Shown piece by piece: positions 43,040 through 52,607 of a stretch of 64,000 nucleotides of DNA. Source of the stretch: Neopestalotiopsis rosae (taxonomy: Eukaryota > Ascomycota > Sordariomycetes > Amphisphaeriales > Sporocadaceae); NCBI GenBank assembly GCA_023078685.1, contig JALGAS010000002.1:5704001-5768000 (forward strand), written 5' to 3'. The notes below the pieces were generated by a model. That model was not told the origin of the DNA. It ran no database searches and saw only the letters and a list, made by a program, of their open reading frames with translations. Numbering within the stretch: the stretch's first letter is position 1; every line of letters starts with the position of its first letter. A program made the translations under genes and the position numbers.

Positions 43040-45198
43040 ATGGGTATGTATGACCGTCGAGAAACTTCCCCCTCCAAGCAATACTACGTGGTAGTTACCC
43101 CGCGCCATAGTAACAACTTCTCTCTTTTCTCTAACATGACTTATACAGACGGTGTTGGCATTTTTTGCCCCAAGTGCTTTGGCGGTTATAGCGCTGCTGA
43201 TACAGTATCTGCTCTTACACGAGCCGCTCGCCGGATCGGTCCCACGAGATGTCAACCCGGTCGATGTTGTTATATTACGATGGGTACGGAGCGGTCTCCA
43301 ATATCTTGGCTTTGGCGTCCACAGTCTGGATCATACTGGCGAGGAAGACGGATTTCGCCTGGCCTTTGACCAGGTAATACAGAACCTCTCCCCTTCCATC
43401 AAGGAGAACTACAGATTCCATGGCTCAAATTTCTGACTTGTCTTTCATAGTTTATGCTAGGTCTAGGTGATATACATGCAGGATTTGGAGTCGCCATTAT
43501 TGGACATGCGTTGGCTTCATTACCTCGAGGCTTGACTGCCTATGACTGGTGGCTGACCATTGGCTTTGGCTGGGCTGCCGTCATAACCAACATAGCCGTC
43601 TTGTGCTCCCTGCGAGACTATTTCCGCCAGAACGCGGCCAAGCGCGCGTGGAGGCTCGGTCTGGTGTTTATCATGGTGGCCATGCTGGCCGTCTGCATGG
43701 TGCCGGTCGGCCGCATTCGACACGCCATGCACGTGTCTGGACAGTACAACGGACGCGATATCCTGGCGGCCAATGTGCTGTGCTTCTTCCCGGGGCGCGG
43801 CCACGGCGTCGCCGCCAAGCAGCCCAGCCGGCTCGTGCTGAGCTGGGGCCTGATCGCTGGGTTCCTGATCGTGGTGGCGGCGCTATCGGCCACCGTCATG
43901 GTATTGGAGCACCCCGACGGCGTCCTAAAGAGGTGGTGTAGACGCTACTGGGAGGAGTTGGAAGAGGAACAGTCATGCTCGGATGATCACCCGGCTCTGT
44001 GTGCTCGCTGCGAGCATCGTTTCGTCTTGCTGGTCATGCGCCCCTTTATCGCATTTTGGCTCATGGTTCGAGCCCATCTTGACGTGTTGGGCTCTGCACT
44101 GACCGAGGTAAGTCGCCTTTATTTTGTTCAACTACCCTCTATGCATATTGAGGCCGAGAGCTGACTAACACGACTATCTAGATCGTCTGTTCAGTAGCGC
44201 TGTGTACTTGGGTGTCCCTCCGCTTTTATGAGCTGTTGCAGCTGCATCCATTGCATATCACGGACCGGCTGACGCTTGTTCATTATATTGCATTTGCGAC
44301 GCTCTTGGCCACACTGAAGCCATTGGTGGAACATGTGTGTATGGCATGGCGGAGAACACCGCGTAAAGCTTCGAGCAGAAGATGGCCATGGTCTCGATCT
44401 CCTGCCGAGGCTTCGACGAGCCCATCTGATGATGACACTGAGGCTGGGCCGAGTCCGACCACCCTTGACGCCGGGCTCAATAACAGTGGCAAGTCTGTCA
44501 CGTTTAGTGCTTCTGCTCTTCCTAGCGGTGCAAACCCAGGATCAGTTCAAGGAGACATAAATACGCCAAGGCGTAGAACAATGCCCCGACTGCCCATGCA
44601 TTTCAAGTTTTACCTTGACACCACTTGGTACGTGGCAGCTCTGCCTATTGCTGCCACGTCGTGCTTGGTCCAACTAGTTCTCATGCTGGTGCTATCCACC
44701 ATGGGAGGAATGAAGGGCGTCGACGTGATATTTCAGCTCATGCCCTGGTTCGTCGTGTTCGCCCCCGTCCAGGTCTTTCTGTATATCATCGCCGCCATGA
44801 TTGCCGAGGAGAGGGGGCCCTCGAGCACCCGGAGCCGACAGGTGACCTTTTGGCTTCTGAGTCTCGGCTTTGCGGCCGTTTCAACCCTGGCCGTCGCGGA
44901 CACGATATTTGGCCTCGGCGGCTGGCCCATGTCCTACTTGGGTTTGGCCGCGCTGGGTCTCATGGTCGTGGCTCACGTGCTCTACGGCTGCGTCTCCAAG
45001 CCGGGCCGCCTAGTCAAGGGCAAAGGGGTCAACACGGGCACCGCGGACGAGGAGTCGGCGCTGCTGGGCGGGGCAGGAGTAGGGAACCGGAATCAGCCCA
45101 AGATACCGGTGCGGCGGCCGAAACAGCTGCTTCCCTCGCGGAGGTTGAGTAAGCAAGGTATGAAAACGTATGGTACAATGATGAAACCGTCAATCTGA
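43040..45198 (+). CDS. Uncharacterised fungal polytopic membrane protein
   Basis: Four exons: 43040-43090, 43149-43373, 43451-44107 and 44182-45198, giving 649 residues. All introns are 58-77 nt and in phase 0. I do not recognise a named family member. The layout resembles the large group of fungal multi-pass proteins of unknown function with a loop like LGLGDIHAGFGVAIIGHALASL followed by TAYDWWLTIGFGWAAVITNI. Hydrophobic segments occur near residues 18-38, 95-130, 140-165, 175-195, 220-245, 285-310, 320-345, 360-380 and in the C-terminal third (about 465-590). A polar Ser/Thr-rich loop lies near 390-460, and the C-terminal tail is basic. The second exon carries the first strong membrane segment (VLAFFAPSALAVIALLIQYL). 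The first exon and start are the least certain part. Transport or receptor roles would be guesses. Confidence 0.7.
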
Positions 45199-46085
45199 GA
45201 TGGTTTGGTGTTGTCTTCTCTTTTGTCATGAGGATGAACTGTATGCGATATAGGATTCAATGAGGTTACGATATTTATGGGAAACGGGTTAGCGAATGGA
45301 ATGATTTTACAAGGCCAGGCAGTTATAAGAATGAGTATAGTATAGCGAATTTACTTTGTTTTGACATGTTACCATTATATGCTTATGCTATTCTTTCTTC
45401 TTTTCCAGGTGTCTACATGTGAGCTGTAGGATCTCGCACCATGGCGGGTACATCTTCCTTCCTCCCTCCTCTATCAAGACAAGTCAAAGTAAAGCAGATA
45501 ACATTTCCAAATCATGTTGCATATAGTAGTATAAAACACAAGAGCCGTTGATATACAATCATTAATATGATGCTAAAGTGCTTAGCGCAGTCCAGTCCCA
45601 TTGATGGGCGCTATACTCCATACTTGGTACCCACTAGCTTTTTATTGCAGTGGGTGGAACATGAGCTCGCCTGGGCTGCGGGCTGCTGGCTGCTAGCTGG
45701 CTGGCCGCTGTTTGCTGCCCCCTCCCTCGCCTCGCCTCGCCTCATAGTAATTCAGGGGGTGAACAAAGGGATTGATCCTTCTAAAATTCTAGCGGATTTT
45801 GGCCCCTGAAGGATCGGTACGTACCTCCCCCCATCAGCTGACGATAGCGCTGCTTATCGACAGCTTACAACAACGCATACCTTTTGGATACTGCCTACGT
45901 ACATACGTACATTTCTTTGGGGGTTCGTAATTTTGGACACGAGCATTTTCAATTTCTCACAGCAGCATAATCAAGTTCTCTTTGTTTCCCTTTGAGCAAA
46001 TAGGTTTTTGAGCCCAGAGCTCATCCGAATAAACCCCTTTTCCCACGAGGCCGGACCGCCACAAAATGCCGACGAGGTAAACACA
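45199..46085. other. Intergenic spacer
   Basis: 3' end of the membrane protein gene and promoter of the AVT2-like gene, same strand. A short TACGTACATACGTACAT direct repeat lies near 45896-45912. No gene is supported. Confidence 0.6.
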
Positions 46086-48098
46086 ATGGCCAAGGCCAGG
46101 ACACCGGGCGCTCTTCGCAGAGAGCAGGGCAGCCAGAATACGAGCAGCACCAACAGCAACAATAACAACAATAATGCCTCTTTAATACCACAAAACGAAG
46201 AGGAGCAAGGCCTCCTCTCCTTTGACACGGATGATCACGACGATAACCTGCTCATCCAGCATGCCGCCGCGGGCGAACCGCACTCGGCGCTTGCGAAAAG
46301 CAATGGCAACGGCACACCTCGGACCCCTAGGACGCCGAATCGAGTACGATTTGATCTGACGCCGACCAATATACCACCGCCAGCCAATGGAAACGGCGGG
46401 AACCGACGCAGCGAGGAGGATGGAGCCGGCGGCGGCGGCGACGATGACATTGAGCTCGGCGAGCACGACCCCCTCGACGACGGCGGAGACAGCTACTTCA
46501 GCCCGCACCACGGGCGCGACACGTCCCGGCTGCCCCTGCTGACGGACATTGAGGCGCCCTCGGTCACGGTGGCCAACAGCTGGGGCGGCGACCACGACGA
46601 CGTGCACTCGTGGCACGCGGCCGAGCAGTCGCGCCCCAAGTCGGGCATGCGCTCGGCCTTTATGAACATGGCCAACAGCATCATTGGCGCGGGCATCATC
46701 GGCCAGCCCTACGCCTTCCGCAACGCCGGCCTGCTCGCGGGCATCGTCCTCCTCGTCGGCCTGACCGTCGTCGTCGACTGGACCATCCGCCTCATTGTCG
46801 TCAACAGCAAGCTGAGCGGCGCCAACAGCTTCCAGGGCACCGTCGAGCACTGCTTTGGCCGCTCCGGCCTCATTGCCATCTCCGTCGCCCAGTGGGCTTT
46901 CGCGTTTGGCGGCATGGTGGCCTTTGGCGTCGTCGTGGGCGACAGCATACCCCACGTCCTCGAGGCCGTCTTCCCCGGCCTCCGCACCTGGCCGGTGCTG
47001 GGCCTGCTTGCGGATCGCAGGGTCGTCATCGCTGTTTTTATCATGGGGGTCAGCTATCCTCTGACATTGTATAGAGATATTGCAAAGGTAAGGAGACAGT
47101 TCGCCCATGGACTTGTTTTAGAGTCGCAATTATTCATTCCCGACCGAGAGAGCTAACACGGAGGGTTTCTATTCATAGTTGGCAAAAGCGAGCACATTTG
47201 CCTTGATCAGCATGTTGATCATTTTGGTGACGGTTGTCGTGCAAGGAGCACTCGTGCCGTCAGAGGATAGAGGCTCATTCAGCACGCCACTTCTCACAGT
47301 CAATGGTGGCATATTCCAAGCCATTGGTGTAATATCATTCGGTTCGTCTTGCTCAAGACGCAGGTTCCTGTTATTGGATGAAGACTAACTCTCTTCGTAG
47401 CATTTGTCTGTCACCACAACTCACTTTTGATTTATGGGTCACTCAAAACTCCTACTATTGACCGCTTCGCTCGAGTGACACATTACAGCGCCGGCGTCTC
47501 CATGGCTGCTTGTATGCTGGTGGCACTGGTGGGCTTTCTCACTTTTGGCGACAAGACGCAGGGCAACGTGCTCAACAACTTTGCATCCGACAACTCCATG
47601 GTCAACATCGCCCGCCTCTGCTTTGGTCTCAACATGTTGACGACGCTGCCGCTCGAGGCCTTTGTCTGCCGCGAGGTCATGCTCAACTACTGGTTCCCCG
47701 GCGAGCCCTTCAACATGAACCTCCACCTCATCTTTAGCTCCGCGCTCGTGGTGAGCGCCATGACGGTGAGTCTCATCACCTGCGACCTCGGCGTGGTGTT
47801 TGAGCTGGTCGGCGCCACGAGTGCCTGTGCTCTGGCGTATATCCTGCCGCCGCTTTGCTACATCAAGCTGAGCAGTCGGAGCTGGAAGACCTATGTCGCC
47901 TGGGCCGTGGTCGTTTTTGGATGCGTGGTCATGGCAATCAGTCTTTTCCAAGCCGTGGGCAAGATGATAACTGGTAAGCAAACACTAATTTCCTGAACCT
48001 CCCATCAGGTCATGTTGGCCTTTTTGACATGGTCTCCCTTTTCCTTTTTACTAATCTCGCTGGCAACAGGCGGCGGAGATCCCGTCAAGTGCATGTAA
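46086..48098 (+). CDS. AVT2-like vacuolar/membrane amino-acid transporter
   Basis: Four exons: 46086-47087, 47179-47341, 47401-47973 and 48070-48098, giving 588 residues. It belongs to the amino acid/auxin permease (AAAP, SLC38/SLC32) family. The transporter core starts near residue 185 with the conserved first helix FMNMANSIIGAGIIGQPYAF. It continues through about eleven hydrophobic segments, including FVCHHNSLLIYGSLKTPT, a hallmark region of Avt2-type proteins. The long N-terminus is polar, with an Asn run and acidic and Ser-rich segments, as in vacuolar AVT proteins where it is cytosolic and regulatory. The very short last exon encodes GGDPVKCM and a stop. Yeast AVT proteins move neutral amino acids across the vacuolar membrane, driven by protons. 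Substrate and direction here are unknown. Codon use switches between very GC-rich and ordinary blocks along the gene. Confidence 0.88.
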
Positions 48099-49669
48099 AG
48101 TACTGTACTCGAGCGTAGCACCTTTTTTTGTATCAACATAATCATGTTACAATTTTTGCATAGAGATTTGTTTCCACAACTCTAATGGAGCCGCAAGCAA
48201 GAGAGCTCCAAAGGTCCCCTAAAAAAGGGTCATTACAAAGCATAGCATAGAAGGCGAAGAAATTCAAAAATGGGATGTGTTTTTTTTATTACTGATTTTA
48301 CTTTTTGACGAACATGTCGTATTGGATCCACCAAGAGAATGGTACAACTCAAAGGTAGAGGGAGAAATGACTTGCCGCAGACTTGGCAAGATTCACTATT
48401 TCCCGAAACCGAGCTCCAGCCTGTTAAGACTGTAGACTTGCAGGCTGCCATGCATGATATCTTTTTGTGGTTTAGCTGACCAAGTCTCGAACCCACCATT
48501 GGTTCACCTTGGGACTAATGACGAGGCACTCATGGGGGGTTATGTTACTTGGCTCAGCCTGGGAGAGTCTTCAGTTCTCGCCCTGCAGCTATGTACAGAA
48601 TGTATCGAGTACGTATCTTTGCTTGATAGGCTCGGAGCCGGGTGACGACGGTGAAATGTTCAAGTCACCAAGACGCCCCGAATATCCCCATGTGAGTGAT
48701 CACCAAAGGCATGTGAGGATTAAAAAAAGAAAAAAAAAAGGGTCTCTTACTGCGGTGCGGGGGGTTCCGCCGCCTTTCTTGCCCGACCAGTCAGTAACGG
48801 TGCATTAGTATGCTTGATTTTAGGTCAGCATCTCCCAATAGGATTCGGCTATAGAGTCTAGGACAAGTGCACCTACTGACCCCTTTGACAGGCGCTATCA
48901 GGCTATCTATCGGGGGGATCCTTTTCTTTGAGACCTATCTACCACCAATGATCCCCGACTCTCTCTCTCATCGTTACATGTTGAGCATGGCTCTGCGCAA
49001 ATGTGTGTGGGCCAGGACTTTTGGGTTCATGTACATAGGTCGTATTCCAAGTGGAATAAGGGTAGCCCAAGTGTTGTTCAAAAAGTGGATTACCATGACC
49101 GCCGCATGCGCAAATGTGTGTGATGTGTGTGTGTGCCTTGTAATGCGCCATGTCTTGTGTAAATCGGATTTCAGACACATGATGGTGGTGGTCCTTCAAC
49201 TATACCCCGCTTATGGGGGCCGCCAACACTTCGTGTGTATATAAATAAGAATGGTGGATGGAGGGGTTTCGCACTTTTTTTTTGAACTTGTTTCTATTTC
49301 TGTTTGCTAAGGTCACAACGAATATTCTCTCAAAAGACATTTCCAAGAAAGTAAGTCTCCCAACGGAATCGTATGTTTTCCCGGAATGTTCGCTTCGCGA
49401 CAAAATGAAAGAGTCCTTGTTTTTGCTGGCATGAGTTATCATCAGCTTTCTGGAAAACGTCCAACCGTATTCCGTTCCATGAAGCGGGCGATATATTCCC
49501 GCTCATAATCCCACGTCTCACTTCCCTGGAGCAAGAAAAGCGTGAAAGAGAGGTTGTTGTTTGACAAAAGTGGTGGTTCTGACCTTGTAATCAAATTTAG
49601 CTCTCTCATCACCCAACCAGCTTATTTTCGTTCTCAATCTTCCGAAAACCCCCCAACTTTTTTTTCAAA
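48099..49669. other. Intergenic spacer
   Basis: 3' end of the AVT2-like gene and promoter of the small Cys-rich gene. Short GT-rich stretches (near 49117-49135) and poly-A/T runs only. A tRNA-like B-box near 48480 was examined and rejected. Confidence 0.55.
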
Positions 49670-49944
49670 ATGCACAACAGCGCCTGCCCCAAGTGCGGAG
49701 CCAGCTTCAGTATGTTTGTCTCTTTCATCTGTCTGATAGGTCGATATATATCTTAAAAATCGACATTCTGCCTCCCCGGAACAAACAAAAAAAGAACATC
49801 CAACCCGACTAACCCCGTGTGCTCTCCTCGTTATAGGCGGTTCCACCAAGTCCTGCAGCTCCTGCGGTGCCGTAAGTTCATTTCTTCCTCTTTTAGTAAA
49901 CAACGTCGTCATGCTGATCGTAAACATAGTCTTGCCCCCAGTAA
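49670..49944 (+). CDS. Tiny Cys-rich peptide (two CxxC knuckles), putative metal binder
   Basis: Three exons, 49670-49709, 49837-49871 and 49930-49944, encode only 29 residues. Both introns (127 and 58 nt) have canonical ends (GTATGT..TATAG and GTAAGT..CATAG), and the second has a CTGAT branch. The peptide has CPKC at 6-9, CSSC at 20-23 and a fifth Cys at 27, in a Gly/Ser/Ala background with no membrane segment. A CxxC-x10-CxxC spacing is that of a zinc ribbon or a very small metallothionein-like fold, so metal binding is the natural inference. The leader is pyrimidine-rich and ends in TTTTTTTTCAAAATGC, a strong fungal start context. Such mini-genes are usually missed by gene finders. Loss of frame in the third exon if intron 2 is retained makes the splice model testable. 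Confidence 0.6.
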
Positions 49945-50001
49945 GAGAACCACCAAACGTCAAGTCGTGTCTTGAGACAATGAGCATTGGGAGAGGAGTT
50001 T

Positions 50002-50019
50002 TTGTTGTTGTTGTTGTTG
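50002..50019 (+). repeat. TTG trinucleotide repeat
   Basis: Six tandem TTG units in the probable 3' untranslated region of the Cys-rich peptide gene. Confidence 0.85.
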
Positions 50020-50254
50020 AGTTTTGGTGATTGGTTGAATGGAAGGCGTTGAAAGGCCCGGGGAAAGGGCCTTTTCTTTGCATGGCGGGCGGCGTATGAG
50101 CGAAGGGAAAGGATGGGGAAATTTGACGACGGCAAATGGGTCCCTTGCGTGGTGAGAGGACAATACCATTCGTTTTTTGAAAGTTTCGTTTTCTTTCACC
50201 CTTCCTTTTTTCCATGTTTATAACCAGGATGGTGGACGATGAGCGGGGGAACTG

Positions 50255-50337
50255 CGGTTGGGGGACTGTGGAAAGGACTACATGATCTGCACACTGCCAA
50301 ATGTGATATCATGTAGATTCCCAGTATCCCCCAACCG
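50255..50337. repeat. Long imperfect inverted repeat (hairpin)
   Basis: Outer arms CGGTTGGGGGA (50255-50265) and TCCCCCAACCG (50327-50337) are perfectly complementary over 11 bp. Inner arms CTACATGAT (50278-50286) and ATCATGTAG (50308-50316) pair over 9 bp. The sequence between outer and inner arms is also partly complementary (CTGTGG with CCCAGT). The fold is an 83-nt hairpin with small internal loops and about a 21-base apical loop. Confidence 0.75.
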
Positions 50338-51492
50338 TGTGATCTCGCTAGTCTACCGATACAATCATTCATTGTAGACCTTGAATCTTACAAGACATTA
50401 ACCGCAGTGTGAAATTCCACGGAATAAGTAATGGCTCGATGCTTCCGCCACGTTGTATCAAGCAAGACTGTTCGCAGGAAAGAGCATCGAGGCGAGGCAT
50501 CACGGAGATGAGGACATACTCGTGGCCGGCTTCGCTTTCCCGTATGATTGCCATTTCTCCGCCATCCTTCGCTCGAGTCTATTGGTCCTAGTATGGTCTG
50601 ATCTCAGCGCATATACTTGATGGTTGTCAAGTACATGCGAGGGAGCATGCTGATTACCTACCTACTACTGCAATAGTATTGATTCATGCAGAACTGGGGA
50701 TTAGAGTAAACCAGGCAACCGAGGTTACAGAGAATACACAACCAGTGTGTGTCATCCTGATCTGTGAATCAATAATCATGTTCATCACCATGCAAGTCTA
50801 GATAAACAGAAAAGAGGCAAACGAGACCGAGAAAGTCAAACTCAAGACTGAACTGATTAGCAGGAAAAGGAGAAAGATTTATGATATAGCCGTATTCTCA
50901 AGGATTTGCCATGGCTCGCCAGTCTTGACACACAAATACGAATTGCAAAACAATAGACGGACCCCAGTTCACCACCAAAAGATGACATCTCCCCTTCCCT
51001 AATGACTGCAGACGGCTGAAACGAACGCCTGCGGGACCAGGAAAAAAACAAAAACAACCGCCACTCTACCTTGCTTCGTCCCTTTCCAGTGATGAGTAAT
51101 AGCAGAAGCAGCAGCGGCAGCAGCAACAGCTGTAGGACCAGGACAGTCACCACATACTGGCCCTCCGTGTTTACCAAGTATCCGGCCGGTCCACCACCCC
51201 CTCGACGTTATTAGAAAAGAGGAGCAGTGACAATTGAGAACATCCTTCTGTCCAAAGCAGCACGCCGGCAGCAAGCAGATATCCGGTAGAACGAGTCAAA
51301 CTCCGGCCTTAACCAATGATGCACAACGCCCCAGCTCGCCATGGGTGATACCGTCATGCCATCGTAGACACACCGTTATCATTCCGAGAATCGAAGCACG
51401 CAAGAGAGCCCGATGGTGAACTGGGAAAGGTGACGATATATTACAAGGGTACGCCGACGATGTGGGTGGTATGAAATTGCATGGATGACCGT

Positions 51493-52607
51493 TTATAGGA
51501 TCATGCACTTGCCCTTGTGGCCCTTCTTGGAGCTGCGGGACAGGAGAGCAGCGCGCGTAGCGTGCTCAAATACCTCCCGGACGCCCTCGTTGGTCTTGGC
51601 CGAGCACTCAAGGTACTTGTAGGCACCGATCTTCTTGCGGACCTCCTCACCCTACACACGTTGGAAAACACACCTGGTTAGCATTTGACGACGCAGATGA
51701 CGGGCGAGCCAGCGAGGTAGTGAGTATATGACTTACCTCCTCGGGAGAAACGGGCTTCTGGCTGGTCTTGCGAAGCTCCTCAATAGTCTTGTTGTCGTGT
51801 CGCAGATCCTTCTTGCAACCAACCAGGATGATAGGGAGACCCTGGCAGAAGTGCAGAACCTCGGAGATCCACTATGTTTGGCACGTGTCAGTAGGAACAG
51901 GCTTATCATCTTCGGAGTTATCGGTGAACTGACCTTCTCCTGAACGTTGTCAAGCGAGTCGGGCGAGTCGACGGCGAAGCAGATGAGAATGACGTGGGAG
52001 TCGGGGTATGAAAGAGGACGGAGACGATCGTAATCCTCCTGACCAGCCGTATCCCAAAGGGCTAGCTCGACGTGCTTGCCATCGACCTCAACGTCGGCAA
52101 CGTAGTTCTCGAAGACGGTGGGGACGTAGACCTGTGGAGATGTATTGTTAATTTGACGTGCTCATGCGAGGCGCGAAAGGATGGAATTGAGTTTGAAATG
52201 ACGGGGGTTCGCCTAGTGAAACCGGCGGCGGCGATGATGCTTTTGTAAATGGCGTCGCGATGAACACGGCAGATCAAGTTGATGGCCAAGGCGAGTTTGT
52301 TGTCTGTTGCAGTGCGAGGCGGGCGCTGAGGGCTTGGCAGGCCCAGGTGAATAGGTAGGATCGGGAAGACGTGGGCGGCAGGCAGACAGGCGGGCATTCA
52401 GGGTTGAGCTTCGTTATCTTACCTCGGGGAAAGTGCCCTTAGAGAAGACGCTATTGGGAGAGTCAGTAAAAGCGGACGAGAGGATGGACAGAAGACAGGT
52501 TGTTGGTGAGTTGAAAGAGGAGATCGCGAGATAACGTACATCAACAAACAGGTTTTACCACAGGCACCGTCACCGACGATGACCAACTTTCGGCGGATCT
52601 CAGCCAT
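51493..52607 (-). CDS. RHO1: Rho-family small GTPase Rho1
   Basis: Five exons: 52607-52540, 52450-52423 (a 28-nt micro-exon), 52131-51934, 51871-51737 and 51651-51493, giving 195 residues. Rho1 is the essential GTPase at the plasma membrane that activates glucan synthase and Pkc1 and directs actin and cell-wall growth. Seen are the P-loop GDGACGKT (12-19), the switch I/effector segment [18 protein letters not shown], switch [20 protein letters not shown], the guanine-specificity motif CKKDLR and [10 protein letters not shown], and a basic tail ending in the CAAX box CMIL. A terminal Leu predicts geranylgeranylation. The sequence is near-identical to the invariant Rho1 core of ascomycetes. The leader region upstream is long and CT-rich on the minus strand. 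Confidence 0.97.

Larger units (their letters stand above)
49945..51492. other. Convergent intergenic region with long hairpin
   Basis: Between the tiny Cys-rich gene (+) and the Rho1 stop (-). It holds a TTG microsatellite (50002-50019), a long imperfect hairpin (50255-50337) and otherwise 3'-UTR-like DNA. No other gene is supported. Confidence 0.55.

Noticed and set aside
42614..43255. 213-codon minus-strand frame overlapping the start of the membrane-protein gene
   Set aside because: Composition is unlike a protein over most of its length, and it overlaps the first exons and introns of a better supported gene.
46182..47108. 308-codon open frame antisense to the AVT2-like gene
   Set aside because: It is the reverse-frame shadow of a GC-rich coding block. 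The sense frame has transporter motifs and correct introns.
48460..48510. tRNA-like T-arm (GGTTCGAGACTTGG on the minus strand)
   Set aside because: The T-stem does not pair, and no acceptor stem or A-box was found at the right distance.
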